Positions 46,043 to 58,678 of a DNA stretch of 64,000 nt are shown piece by piece. A model generated the notes under the pieces. The model saw nothing but the letters and a program-made list of their open reading frames with translations. It searched no databases and had not been told where the DNA came from. Position numbers and translations under genes: made by a program. Every line of letters starts with the position of its first letter. Positions within the stretch are counted from its first letter, which is position 1. This DNA is from Tetrapyrgos nigripes (Eukaryota; Basidiomycota; Agaricomycetes; Agaricales; Campanellaceae): assembly GCA_013368315.1 (NCBI GenBank), contig JAACJM010000189.1:100923-164922 (forward strand), read 5' to 3'.

Positions 46043-48162
46043 CTTCGAGAGACGTCCTGGATAGAACGCAATTGCATGGTCGTCAGATATTTATACAATT
46101 TACGAGTAAGAGCATACGCACGACCATAAGGACGCTAATGGACTATTTCGGTCCTCTTGAGCACGACATGGGAAGATGTCTTGGTCAATTATAGTCCATC
46201 GTGCAATCTTCTGATAACGTCCAATGAGCAGACCGATAAACCGAGTTCTATCTAATACTCAAAATTGTTGCGATCTGAAGATCAAAGGCTACCACATGGT
46301 GACTGGCCCGACGCGATAAGATTGCTGCCATGTAAGTTGTGTTTGTACTGTGCCACCCGTTCATCTTGAAGCTTGAAAGTCTGCAGGTCAATTGGAGAAG
46401 AAGGATGGAAGAGGCTCGGATGAGGTTCGGAACAGGAGCAAAAAATTGGACTACTATCTTTCCCACGCATCTTCCCAGTTTGCGTCCACATGAACCTCAT
46501 GAGTCTACACTACGCTAGAAGGCTTTGAAGAATCCTGCTCAAGTTCATTCCTTTTATCTACAAGAAGACTGCAGCATTCCCCAGTCCATAAACAGGAAAA
46601 GCAGTGGCATTGGTTCGAGTGGTGACCAATAGGTACCGAACAAATGCTCTCATAACTCTCGTCCAAAGCCAAGCTACGGGAATGAGCCCCTCGCTGTCAA
46701 GTCTCTCAGCTCATATAACTCACAAACACCCTCTCTGCTTGTATTATCTCGCGTCCGGCAGTGGGCAGCTGTTAGGCAGTACTTCGTATTGAACGCATGC
46801 ATGGATTATACAAAGACAAAATCGAGACTGAAATCCAGTTTTATCAAATACTTATACAACATAGTTTTCTTCCCGATTTGATCGGATTGCAGGGCTGAGG
46901 AGGGCTGAGGTACGTCTACCTAACTTCTGATTACAGTTGACGATCTCCACATGCAAATTCCCCAGCTCAGCTAGATTTCCCCTTTCCTTTCGAAGGACTA
47001 ATCTGTCTCAAAATTTAGGTGGTCATTTGTGTATTAAGAGTCTCTGTCTTTCATTGCTCCTCATCTCACAGACGATCCGTGAAATTGGAGAAATACGACC
47101 ATGTGATCTCACTTCCTTGAACGCGTCGACGCGTTCCGGGCATTGCTAGCGGTGCATTATGTAAACTGTAATCCCACTCGCCAGAGCACCAAAAACGCCC
47201 TCTCCAAGGACTCGAGCTAAAGTCCTACACGTTGGTTGACCCGGGCATCGCGTTCAGAAAACGTCAAACTAGCGGAGGACATTTCAGCAAGTCCAGCTTC
47301 TTCAAGATTGGGTACATATATGTGCAGGGACTTTTTTTCGTTCAACTCCTCGGAACTTTACTTCCTGCCAATCATAGCAACCAGAATCGCGTATTCAGAC
47401 CAGCAAACAACAACGGTATGTAAATATCTGGTTATTCAAGAAACGACTTATCCCGGATCCGTCGGGCGAGTTTTTCTTCCGTGCCTCCCTACATAATAAT
47501 ATTCAACCACAGCTTCGCGGCATGAGTATTATACATTTACTCACTGTCAGATCAATTCTCCGGGCCACCAGGAAGGCTTACCTATCTACGCAACAATATG
47601 TCTGGCACTTGGGTTACTACAAGATTGCTGTGATCGCTTTCCGAGATACATACCACTTAGCATACCGAAAGTTCTACCAGGTGTAGGAGTTCCACTGATA
47701 AATGCATCTTACTCCGCTGGAATTCGGCCACTTGAAGCCTACTTGCCTACTGAACAATGTCATTCCTCGCTCATGAATGATAAACCACAGCCAATCTCGA
47801 AGATATTTTGCAACCACTGAAACCTTTGGCTTCTAGTATCATTCGAGACGAATCCACACAGATCAATCACAGGCTACCCACAATGGGCTTCATCTCTTGT
47901 CCATTGCCACTGCTAGTGTACTTGTCCGAAAGATACTTGAGAATAAGTACGGATGACTTGGCCTTGCATTTTTCACAAGGGCAACAGTGGTCTAACGGTC
48001 ATGATCCGGTCTTCCCCTCCCCTCTTGCACTAAAGCAGCACACCAATTGCAACTTTTGCCAAAATGTATTTTTACAACACCTGCGTGTTTTCTATTTGTT
48101 GTACAGTAGCGTATATATACCAGTCACCGTTTGCCAATCATATCCTGTATCTTTTTGAGGCT
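46043..48162. other. Intergenic interval
   Basis: About 2.1 kb between the S41 peptidase start and the stop of the first oxygenase. Open frames up to 116 codons lack motifs. No gene, tRNA or repeat family recognised. Confidence 0.5.
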
Positions 48163-49708
48163 CTAGTGGTAGTGCCTTACTTGCAACCCATTGAGAATCT
48201 CAATATCGTATACCTCGCCTCTGATGAACTGTCCAGTACCGTAACTCTTTATCCGTGCAGATTCCCACCTGAAAGATGAGAACCGGTTAACAGAACAATC
48301 GCAAATGAGACCAGTATTTCACTTACTCGTCAGTGGTAGGAACTTGGCCCTCAAAGATGACATGACCCTCTTCATGGACTTTCTTTGACGGTAGGAGATC
48401 CAAGGGAATACCGTTGATGAAGTGAGCGAAGTGGAATACACCTAGACGACGATGGTGGACTTGGTCTTTAGGAGGACGAACGACTGTAAGAAAGACAGAC
48501 AGGCGACATGAGCACCAGCGTCAAGAAAAGATAATGGCTAAATCTCACCTCGATGCATAGTACCCTTGAGAATCCCTCCGCTCATGAAAGACATCTGATC
48601 CCCAATGTTAATTACAAGCGCCCCGTCCTTATGCTTGACATATCTCCAAACGTTATCGGGCATGAGGACCTGAAGCGCAGTGATAGGTTGGGAGACGAGA
48701 GTCGAGATACTGTTAAAGTCGGTATGGCCGTTTAACATGACTCCGTTGGTCTTCTGGGATTCCTCGCTGGTAAGCGGGTCGTAGATCATGTACCGGAGGA
48801 GCTGATAGAAGGTACATTAGCAACAGGTAGAGGTTTGGAGAAGTTGAGGTGAACTAACATCATCTCCCCGGTGACCTTGCGAATCCTCGTGTAACGACCA
48901 GAGGTAGCCTTCGTCCAAGCCCAAAACCCCATCGATGAGGTTGAGGATACGACGAAGTACTTTTTGTCGAGTTTCCTGACATCAACAATTCAGAAAATTG
49001 CCAGAGACTGTTCCAGTGAAGCTCACCAACCTCGAGGAATCCTTTGACTTCAGGAACGAAGGGTTGAAGAGGCTTCGGGTGACGAGTTATGGGGTCAATG
49101 CTAGCTTTGGAGTCAGCGCAATTCCGCAGCATTCCGACGCAGGAATACTGACTGATTTTGATAAAAGTTGTAGTGCTCAATCCTGTCTCTGACACCGTCT
49201 TTGATTTCCCAGTAGTTTTGCAACTAAAAAGCAGTAAACTCAATGCAATGACTTGTGAACTGTGAAGAGAAATTACCTTGTACCCCATAAAGGTGCCCTG
49301 CTCCGCAATCTGCGCTCGGTGAGCCTCCTTCTCTTCTCTGTCTACTTCATCGAAGGTGAGCTGTCCAATATTGAACTGACGCTTCAACTGACGACATGGC
49401 AGTAACTGGTAAGGCGCGGCAAAAACGGCAGGCAAAAGGCGGCTTACGATTTCCTCAGGAATGCCGTGACCAATAACGTAGAAGAATCCATCACGCTCAA
49501 GAGCAGTTTGGACAGTGTCGATGAGCTCCTGCTTCTTCGTGTCGTACAGCGAGAGGTCCACAGTGAGGATGTCTGCCCATTCTACCTCTTCGTTTGTAGG
49601 CTCAGGTGGTATCCATTCTTTTGCCGGCGGAACACTCGACGTAGAGATTACACTCTGAGGGGAAACGACGTGGGTCAGGTTCTCGACAAGAGTCGTCGTG
49701 GCAGACAT
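48163..49708 (-). CDS. 2-oxoglutarate/Fe(II)-dependent oxygenase, isopenicillin N synthase-like (copy 1)
   Basis: Non-haem iron oxygenase of the DIOX_N plus 2OG-FeII_Oxy architecture, as in isopenicillin N synthase and gibberellin oxidases. The start at 49708 gives MSATTTLVENLTHVVSPQSV. The N-terminal DIOX_N part includes ILTVDLSLYDTKKQELIDTV and DGFFYVIGHGIPEEIV. The middle exons give LQNYWEIKDGVRDRIEHYN. The double-stranded beta-helix core has GHTDFNSISTLVSQPITALQ, supplying the H-x-D iron ligands, and KGTMHRVVRPPKDQ, supplying the distal His and the Arg that binds 2-oxoglutarate. The C-terminus GEVYDIEILNGLQVRHYH-stop parallels that of copy 2. About seven introns; frame clean. The two copies lie head to tail, about 1.1 kb apart, and are clearly paralogous. 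Substrate not inferable. Confidence 0.88.
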
Positions 49709-50781
49709 TGTGGAATATGAGGCGTATGATACAGTCTGGCTTCCAACCCTTTCTTCCTTTAAATATTTCCGAAGTTACTGCTCTGGTGCAACTACTCACG
49801 CAACCAACTTCGTCGAGCACGTCATACTCGCAAATCCACCCCTTTTGCCGCGGTGACCAAAAGGAATATCACTATATGTGCGTGCTCAACCTATTGAATG
49901 ACGCATGTGCGGAACCCAGTACTGACCCGAGCTCTATGTAGCTCAGCGTTTGCAGAATATCCAGAGTTATCCAGGCTGTACTGTAGGAACGACTGATTGG
50001 ATCCTACTGGAGCTTGCGGAGACAGCACGGTCACCTGTTAACTTTTCCATATCTCATTACTTCGACAAGGTTAAGGTCGACAGAAGAAATGATTTCCAAT
50101 ACTTTTTAAACGTTTATGGCGTGAGTAGGCTGTCATATTACCCCGGATTTCCCTATTTTGACGTCGCTTTCGCAGTGCTGTCTGGACCTTGGCTCTCCTT
50201 GGCTTCAGAAAGGAGTGGATATTGATTGCACCAAGCTGGACGGCCTTTTGATTCCCTTTCTCATAAAGCATCTGTGTATCTCTGAGTGCCGGTTAGGTAC
50301 CCTGGCCCTTCTGGGTCCTGTGATTTCATTCGCGTTTTCCCGTCCCAAGTCTCCTGATCTCAGTACAGAACTACTAGTACCGAGGTTACTTCCTTTACGT
50401 GTGCACTTTGCTAGGACCAAGCTACTCTCTTCGACGTCGCTTAAATTGATGTTATAGGTCCTCGAATTTAGATCTACTAGACTTAAGTACGTTTCTCTGA
50501 TCAATGTCACCCTTACCCTTGCTTGGTATGTAGAATTGAACAAAATGCGACTTCGAAATACAACACACAGATAGTGCTTTGGAAAGAGGAGAGTAAAAGT
50601 ACAATTTGCAGTGAAGGATGTAGAACGACGAAAACGTGAGATGAGAGGAAACGAAAGAAAAAATCTGCCTTGTATGAGACACTGAAAATGATGTACACGA
50701 AAAGGACGAGACAAAATACAACCAGTCGTCTAGCCCGTTAATGGAACCAACAGTCATGTAAGTCCGATATCGCGAGCCCAA
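49709..50781. other. Intergenic between the two oxygenase paralogues
   Basis: About 1.1 kb, expected to hold the promoter of copy 1 and the 3' UTR of copy 2. Only short frames without motifs. Confidence 0.5.
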
Positions 50782-52704
50782 TCAGTTCCAATGCTTCACA
50801 AGGACCCCGTGAATATTCTCCTCCTCAACATTAATCTCCTTTCCAGGTCTCAGGACACTATTCCCGTAAGCCGTGGTCCTACCCTTTCTCCAATGCTCCA
50901 TCGTAGGAGCCTCATCATTCGAGCAAAGCCTCTTAATCCCGACCCTCTGCAGCACAGGACTTTCCTCGTGAGGAACAAGCTTAACGTCATCATCTGCCAT
51001 GGCGAAGTAGAACGTTCCGAGACGAGGGAGGTGTCTTTGGTCAGAGGGTGGTTGGATGACACGGTGACGGGTGGGAGGGTAGAAGCCTCCGCAGAGGAAT
51101 TCCATGGCGTCGCCAGCATTGATGACCTGTCCAGGTTATTGAGAGTAATCAGATTGGTTTCTTTGAGTCTGAAGGAAGCAATGAGAACGCGTGACCCACC
51201 AAGGCATTATCAATATGTTTGATCCATCTCCATTTCCCGTCTGGGGAGAGGATCTGCAGTCCACCGATAGGCTGGGACCAGAGAATGGTCACGGAGCCAA
51301 TATCTTTGTACAAATAAAGATGAAAGATCCGAGATAAGGAGATGCACGCAGCACAGGAATGAAACGCCCATGTTAGTCAATTGTCGAATATTACAGATAA
51401 ACAAACATATGAAAAGAAGGAAGATTGAAGGAACAGAGCTTGAGATTCAGTTTGGTAGACGTCTACACGTACCCGTGTGGCCTTTAAGCATCACATTCTT
51501 GGTCTTCTCCTCTTCTTCCGGTGATCGTGGGTGGCTTTTTTCCCAATTGAACGCACGAGCAGGGCAGATACGCAGATATGGAGAGGTTAAGAAAGTTAAA
51601 TATATGCATGTGAGTTCTGAGGTGTGAAGCGAGATGCGACTGGACTCACTACTTCATGAACCTGACTGTAGATGGGATGGGCCAAATTAATGGAGGGTAT
51701 GGTCAGCTGCACAGTGCCAATGAAGAACACAAATTTAGGGAACTGAACCAGAAGACTCGCTAGCTGCGTCCCATTGGTGTTGCTTGACAAGCGTATCTTC
51801 AGGCAATTCGAGGCCCGCGGCGAGTAACCTGGAAAAAATATGGACCCAGTGAGTGATGGGTTATGATTATCAGAAGGCGTCCTCAGTGCACATACCTCAA
51901 AACCGGGTAAAGGACATTGTGATGGTTGTGGTACGCGAAATCTTGGATTTCTTTCAAGTATGGCCGGACTGGCTCCGGGTGGGTGCGTCTATCGACTTTG
52001 CGGTTGACTGTGGCGGACAAACACGTCAGGTGAATGGGCCTGACAGACATCAAAGAGAAGGGTGTAAACTCACGGTTATAGTGCTCAATCTGGTCGCGGA
52101 CGCCTTCTTGGATTTTCTAGAGAGAAACAGTCAGCATCCCAACCGCAGACTGACGAAGTCGGGAAAGTACGCACCCAAGTCTGCTTAGGCTTGTAGCCTT
52201 CGTATACAGTGGGGGATTTGCCCGTGTAAAGCGCCTTCTCCTCATCGCTCACATCATCAAAAATCAAGTTTGCGATGCTGAAGATACGGTTAGTCTACAT
52301 TGTGATAAACAACGAGTTAGTAAAGGCACATCGCCGAAGAAAGGAACATAGTTGACTCACCTGTTCTTGCGTATAACCGTGGTTAATCACATAGAAAAAT
52401 CCCGTCTCATGCATCGCACGAGATAATTGGGCCGTTAGCTCCTTGCGACCTTCGGGAGTGGACATTTTGGAAAGGTCGATGATGGCGAGGTCGGCGTACT
52501 CGACTGCACGAGTAGAAAGGAAGTAGAAGTATCATAGCCAGTGTTATGAGGAAAACAAGAAGCTGGGAGAGAAAAGCACGACGCACGATTGTCCTTCGTA
52601 GTGGGAGGAAAGGCATAGGGCGTGATGTCTGCACGTGTAGGGCCAGGCTTGAGGCCCTTGAAGAGGAGGTCGAGCAGCGTGCTGAGGAAACCAAAGCTAG
52701 CCAT
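50782..52704 (-). CDS. 2-oxoglutarate/Fe(II)-dependent oxygenase, isopenicillin N synthase-like (copy 2)
   Basis: Paralogue of the gene immediately to the left, with the same domain order. The start at 52704 gives MASFGFLSTLLDLLFKGLKP, then YADLAIIDLSKMSTPEGRKE and ETGFFYVINHGYTQEQ. Next are KIQEGVRDQIEHYN (compare copy 1, EIKDGVRDRIEHYN) and RPYLKEIQDFAYHNHHNVLY. A 16-nt microexon (51650-51665) supplies part of VRFMKY, leading to HPRSPEEEEKTKNVMLKGHT. DIGSVTILWSQPIGGLQILS completes the H-x-D metal pair, and FYPPTRHRVIQPP gives the distal His and Arg. It ends NVEEENIHGVLVKHWN-stop. The N-terminal stretch is hydrophobic enough that a membrane anchor is possible. Tandem same-strand paralogues suggest local duplication; the two have diverged in exon structure around the microexon. 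Confidence 0.88.
51650..51665 (-). other. 16-nt microexon of oxygenase copy 2
   Basis: The minus strand reads CTACAG|TCAGGTTCATGAAGTA|GTGAGT, giving VRFMKY when joined to a G from the upstream exon and to CCACCCACG downstream. The corresponding residues in copy 1 (LLRYMIYDP) are inside a larger exon. The upstream donor (GTTCAG) is weak, so that boundary is less sure. Confidence 0.7.
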
Positions 52705-55249
52705 TTCTTCTTTAAGAGTGTTATTGGAGAGGAGAAACGAGAAGCAGGACTTGGATGTAGGGGGGAGCAGTAAAGATTGAAGGAGATTTTTCCCATCTTA
52801 AATAAGATCTTGAGCCATTCCAGGGTCATAGCTAGAGTGAACGAAGATGCCCATTCCAATATGGGAAGGAAGGCCTTCGAGAGATAGTAGATATAGATAG
52901 GCGGAAGTTGAGGAAGATGCACTGAAAAAATAGGCAAATGAATTTTCAGAACGATAGACCAAGATAAAAAGATAGACCAAGATAAAAAGATAGGTGATAA
53001 GCCACCTGGATACATGTCATTCACTGAAGTATGTACCCCAGCCTGGTACCCAATCAGCAGACGAGCCTTCCTATCTGTAGGTCCGTACGGAGGTACAAGG
53101 AAGCAGACAATCAATTTCCAGATCGAGAAAGAGATCTTTAATATCGCAGGCGGCAATGTTGCTACACGGAATGCGGAGAGCCATACGATAGGAAGGGCAA
53201 TGGGAAGTAGGGGAAGACCTGAGTTCTCGGAGCGCTACGAGTGGGAGGGCTCAAACTTTATTGCATCGACATCTCGAATTTTGGTGGGGAAGATTGCGAT
53301 TAGAATTGTAAATTGAGCATTAGGCAGCGTCCCCAAAACCGGCCTTGAATGAGGCCAGTGTTTGATGAACGTCGACCAGAATTCAAGCAGGGTTTGCCCG
53401 TCTAAGGTTAGGACAGTCAGGACAGTCATCCCTCGAGATCGATGACTCGATGAGAGTGGCAAGTTCAAAGTGATCGTTTATCAGACGAATACAATGATTT
53501 GAAACCGGTGATATGCGTAAAGGAAGCAATCAGACGGAGCTTTCAGTAGTACACAGATCCCAGAATCAGGCTATAGCCAGCGAATTTTAATGTGAAAGCT
53601 TGCAGACGGGGATTTGCGGGAAAAGAGAAAGAAAGAAAGAAAGACGCCGCCACGTGAGCACCGGTCAAACACAACCGCGCCACTTTAGGCAAGTCTTCGT
53701 AGATCACCTCCCCTTCCCTGCTTGCCTGGCTTTACCTTCCCTTTGCGTGAGATTGCAACGTCTTCTCAAGTAGTCTTTTTTTATATCGTACTTTGACATC
53801 GGATATCCCTTCAATTCTCAAAAATACACGCAAGTCACTCTGGATATCTGGATTCTCTCCGCCTTGACCAGTTTACGAAGCATCCTGACCTTCTTCTCCT
53901 CGTCACTCAGCCTTGGTTCTCTTATCTCCGTATGATAAATGGACAACCACTCGTCTCCTCTTGCTTCTGATTTTGGATGCGAAGCACTCTCGCTTATACT
54001 CTGGATATAACTCGTTGTACTTAGTGTGTCCTGTCAATGACTCCTCAGCATGCGACGTCCATGATTCTAGGGCTTCCTAGTGCAAGTCATTTATGACTCT
54101 TCCCGCTCGTTAGTCTTCACTGCCCTTCCTCTGGTACTTGTTATCGATATAGCCTTGTTGCCCACAGGTTTTTAATCGATAGTTTGGACTGTCAGACAGC
54201 GCGAGATACGAAATACTTCTCTCCAAGCCGTGTATGCGCTGTGTGGGCTTAGCTACACTGGGAGGTGACTGAATTTGATTCTGCTTCTGCTTCCGCTGGT
54301 CTTTTATACTTACTTCGCTAGGTAGCCTTGGCCCCGATACGTACATTTCAGACACTCCGTTCCATTTTCTCATAATATCTCAGTCCGCTGCCATAGGTAT
54401 GTAGATAGACTTCAACCTCAGAGCATCAACTGCTCAGTTGATCCCCTTGGACTCGTTCACCACGGTGTACCCTCAGCAAACCCTCAGTGCATATCTTACG
54501 TCGGTCCTGCGTTAGATAGATAGATTACACCACTCCGGACTAGCTACTGAGACCTTTACATCAGCAAATGACGCGCGAAGTGGCTAACCGTGGAACCAAT
54601 TCCTGATTGGCTGACTCCCGCCTGCAAGGTCATCAACCGCTCAGCTGTGCATTTCCATGCATGCTGTCATTTCTACTGACACACTTATCTCCGGTTCCTC
54701 CCCTTAGGCTCGCTGCCTTTTCTACTGATGTCTGCAAACTACAATCATGGCATACTGGGTAGCAGCGGACGCTCAATGTCCCTGCGAGTATGGCATTCAT
54801 CAGGACAGCAGGAGACAGCAAGCCGCCGTATTACTATCAGCCAAGTCCTCACTCGGAAGGTCCTTAATTGGGTCAAGCCTGACTCTCGGAGATTTTCATC
54901 CGCCACGAGAGTTTAATTTGTCAAGCAATTTTTGTACTAACGCCTGGATGAGCTTGTAGTTGTAAATTTTAAGTACAATGTATGATGGGATAGTTGTGGT
55001 CGCTGAGCTGAGCCTTGTAGGTTCGCTGGCTTTCATATATGTAGACGATATCCAGTCAGAGAAATCTCGAAAGAATCTGTTTACGGACCTGAAATTTGAT
55101 CAATATGTATTAGACAGCGCCTAGGCAGGCCTGCCGTCACCGCCTCTGGTCTCCTCCCTTCCTCCACCTAAATTTCTTTAAAATCACTACTTATGCTTTG
55201 CTTCTCTTATTATGACTTACGATCTTCATTGTACAACAACTTTCCTATA
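52705..55249. other. Intergenic interval with simple repeats
   Basis: About 2.5 kb, shared as upstream region by the minus-strand oxygenase and the plus-strand membrane protein. Contains an 18-bp tandem repeat GATAGACCAAGATAAAAA at 52953-52988 and a GAAA microsatellite at about 53625-53643. No gene recognised. Confidence 0.55.
52953..52993. repeat. 18-bp tandem repeat, two full copies
   Basis: GATAGACCAAGATAAAAA occurs at 52953-52970 and exactly again at 52971-52988, followed by a partial GATAG. It lies about 250 bp upstream of the oxygenase copy 2 start. Confidence 0.85.
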
Positions 55250-57793
55250 ATGAACCCCTCAACTCTTTTTATACTCGCTCTTTCATGGTCTAGCGCTGTC
55301 ACCGTCATCGCTGCACCCACCACGAAAGATGGACAAGAACGAGCTTTTCTGGATGGGACTACCAGGAGAGCAACTCATGACGGCGATGGTACTCCAGAGT
55401 CTGATAGCAGTACTACAAGGATATGGGTGTGTTATTACTCCTTGTTTCGATCGTGTGCTGGCCTCTTATCCTACCTAGGTTCCCATTGTGGTCGTCGTGC
55501 TAGTTGTCATCGGAGTATTTGCATTCATCCTCGCCAAGAGAGGGTCAAATTTCACGCAGTACTTTGCTAGAGCAGCTGGGAACGAGACGGGAGTACCAGT
55601 CACCAGAGAGTTGACCGCTGCCCAGCTTGCAGGTTCTACGAATAACGTCACCAACACTACTACCACTACGACTGCTACGACTGGTGGTGACGCGGCATCC
55701 AGGACACGTAGACCTCGTCGGCCTCGTAGGACGCCGTCCCAGATATCGACGACATCTTTACCAGCGTACATGAAAGAGCCAGGCGAGCAGGAGCTTGTGG
55801 TTATTCGGTGAGGCGTCATGCATCGTTTGTATGGCTTCTAGTCTCACATCATTGTTACACTAGGGGCCCTACAGATATGGAAGACGTTCTTTTACACGCT
55901 GTGGAAATGCCTTCAGTTACCGAGGACGAAGACTCGGTCAACTCCCGATATTCGCCGATGCCTCATTCTCCCACTGACATGCCCCTGCTTCATAATGACG
56001 ATGAACGACGTGAAGGAGATGCAGAAACTCCTGCAGCACCAGCACAGCCTCGGACAAGTGGCGAGATGGGTAGCCGAAGCGACGAGTCTACCTCCTCATT
56101 GGCTCGTGTGGATACGATGCGTACAGATGAAATTGATCCCAGAGGTGCAACGCCTTCCTACTTCGAAGCTGTTGATCTCGGCGAGGACCGTATCGCTGTG
56201 CCAGTAACCACTGCAAGCCCGGAAACGTCGCCTACGGCATCAAACCCTGCATCATCTACCACAACGTCAAATCGACGGTCGACCTTCCGTTTGAGTAATC
56301 TCTTCACCCGAGGTGGAACTATTAGAGGCTCCACAAATCCACCTCCAGGTTTACCATCAGTGTCGTCATCTGTTCCTCCCGTCCCTCCAATTCCTGGTCC
56401 ATCACATAACCGAGGTAGCTCTGGTGGTGCACTATCCCTTACATCGACTTTATCCCGTCAATCTATATTTCCGGGACACCGCCCTTCCCAATCCAATGGC
56501 TCCCTTCTCAGTCTCGTGCGCAAAAAGTCCAACGCGACTCTCAACTCGAACCACCTCAACTCTCCTTCTATGATCTCACTTAACTCAATCTCTGCACCGT
56601 TAACGCATACGCTAATGCGTACAGAGTTTACGTACCCGAAGTCAGGACCAACACCAGAACAGCTCAAACTGATCTCGAGTAGAGATTCGTTTGCGAGGTT
56701 TGGGATGCCTTATGGGGAAGATGCGATTGCGTACGCGAGTTCGTCGAGGGCTGATTTGAATGATCCTCCACCCGAGTTTGAGGCATCTGAGTCCTCGCCG
56801 AGGCCTGGGTCAAGGTTGAGGGTGGCAAGTCCTGAGGTTGGTGGAAGTGGAAATGACGAGAGCTCGGGACACGGTCATAGCGGAATCGTTGAGAGAGGAG
56901 AGGCAGGGCAAGCTCAGAATAGTGACACTGCACTGGGAGCGGGCGCGGACCATGCCATCATCCAAGTTCAAGCTGCAACGCCTGCTGGTTCACCGAAAAT
57001 ACCTATAGCTTCTCTACCAACTGACAGTGCAGCACCAGCATCGAGCGCGTCTGCTACATCGACGACGGCATTGGCTTTGGCTACGAGCGATGCTACGTCA
57101 CCCAAGGCTCAGGCTGCTGATGCATCAGGTTCATCTGATTCTTCTAGTAGTCCAAGTTCTGGCACGGCATCGACTAGTACAATAGAGTCGACTGATGCTT
57201 CTTCATCAGCAGCTTCATCTTCCTCATCACCGCCATCTTCTGCCCCTACTCCTTCATCAAAAGCACCAGCTTCACCCTCACCTGCCACTCCCGCCCCCCA
57301 ATCCAAATCACTTTCTTCCAAGCCTTCCTCTACCCCCAAGCCCATCGTCCCATACGCAGCCGCAACTATTTCATATTCATCCCGAACCCCGCCTACATCC
57401 TTCAAAGCACCCAACGATTCTTCAACCCCGAACTACCCCTACCCGGAATCCCGTGCCGAATCCCGTGCAAGTTCTTTTAGATCTGTCCAATCCTTTGCGA
57501 CTGCACAAGAAAGCCTGGGAGGAGCTGGGGTCAGTGAGTATAACGAGTTTGGCGAGTTGGTATCTGGGATGTCAGGTACTGAATCGGAGAGTGAGAGTGT
57601 GTATCACTCCGAGTACCTTTCGGGTGATGACACAGAGACGGAGAGGGATTCGGATCAAGAGACGGTTGATGAGGGCTCGAGGCCGAGAACACCGACGCTC
57701 CGCAGGGAGCAGGGTATGGCGACAGGAACGGGTGCAGGGACGACGAGACATCTAGCAGAAGGGACGGACTCAACTGTACGGGCTGCAACGTGA
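55250..57793 (+). CDS. Single-pass type I membrane protein, Ser/Thr/Pro-rich cytoplasmic tail
   Basis: An 811-residue protein from exons 55250-55426, 55479-55807 and 55864-57793, frame-consistent throughout. The ATG at 55250 was chosen over an in-frame ATG 57 bp upstream because it begins a clear signal peptide (MNPSTLFILALSWSSAVTVI, then AAP). A short extracellular segment follows, then one membrane span (VPIVVVVLVVIGVFAFILAK) beginning exactly at exon 2. The long tail has a basic RTRRPRRPRRTPSQ cluster, LPAYMKEPGEQELVVIR, an ATPSYFEAVDLGEDRI motif, and extended Ser/Ala/Pro low-complexity sequence. Near the C-terminus it is acidic (SGTESESESVYHSEYLSGDD). This layout fits fungal surface receptor-like or cell-wall-associated proteins, but I do not recognise a named family. 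Confidence 0.82.
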
Positions 57794-58421
57794 AACTTGG
57801 TTGGATAAACGGATCAGGAATCAAGTGGACTGAAGTCTGACAACATGCATTTGACTTGCTTGCTTATACGAAAAGAACGTTTCATCGTTATTGGTTTTTT
57901 ATTCTACGTAGAGTGGACTCTCAAGGGTCTTTATTTTTGGTTACTTCTGCCTCTACACAGCATTTGCATTTGCTTGCTTCAGTTATTTCACCTTGCGACA
58001 CACAGTTTTTCTATTTTATTCAATTATCTGTGATTGATTGGTTTGGGCCCTTGTAGTATGTATTCCTCCTCTCCTCTTGAGTCTTGTCTGGCTTTCTCTT
58101 GTGCTACCCACCTCCTTGCGCTACCCCTCCCTCTGTATGACCAACGCTCTGCTGCTTTACATGGTCTCATTCCATTACCACACCTCACATCACACCATAC
58201 TCCCCTACTCTACCGTACACCCATATCCGCACAGTCTCTTCGTTAGGGAGACTCATGACTTTCATGACTTTCAATGTCACGAATGCCTCACTCATCATCA
58301 ATGTCGTGTTTTAACTCCTTCGGAACACAAGTAAAGTATGTATGCGACTATTATTCATAGTACTCAAAAGTCGACAACTACACAGGAATCTGACTACAGC
58401 TGTAACAAGATCTCTCAACCC
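57794..58421. other. Downstream region of the membrane-protein gene
   Basis: About 630 bp, pyrimidine-rich and T-rich on the + strand, likely 3' UTR and intergenic sequence. Nothing else recognised. Confidence 0.45.
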
Positions 58422-58678
58422 CTAATGCATGTATCCAAACGAGTTATTGCCCTGCCAAGGTTGCTGATAGCTCGTGTCTCCACTGCAGTTCTGAACTGGC
58501 ACATTCCCTTCCCATTGCATCCAACCAGGACTCTCATCAACATTAAACTCGTCCCAAGCGTGCTGAGGACCATATCCTCTAGGGTCAACTGCGACATATC
58601 CATTCATGGTGTCAGACGAAGAAAACAATGATGACCCCGGCGAGGGCATGAAGGTAATGTAGGACGTGGTGTCGTAAT
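58422..58678 (-). pseudogene. Orphan terminal exon of an unidentified gene
   Basis: An acceptor (CTTTGCAG) is followed by an open reading in protein-like composition: YDTTSYITFMPSPGSSLFSS, MNGYVAVDPRGYGPQHAWDE, FNVDESPGWMQWEGNVPVQN and NNSFGYMH-stop. It resembles the low-complexity C-terminal exon of a transcription-factor-type gene. No upstream exon could be found in the following 800 bp on this strand, so it is either a truncated remnant or the end of a gene whose other exons I failed to see. No family recognised. Confidence 0.4.

Noticed and set aside
52705..53020. Bidirectional regulatory element from the 18-bp repeats
   Set aside because: Only two AT-rich copies, no evidence for binding; kept as a simple repeat.
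53730..54110. CT-rich stretch resembling a fungal core promoter
   Set aside because: Pyrimidine-rich with candidate start sites, but no coding exon follows in frame on the + strand within reach, so no gene was called.
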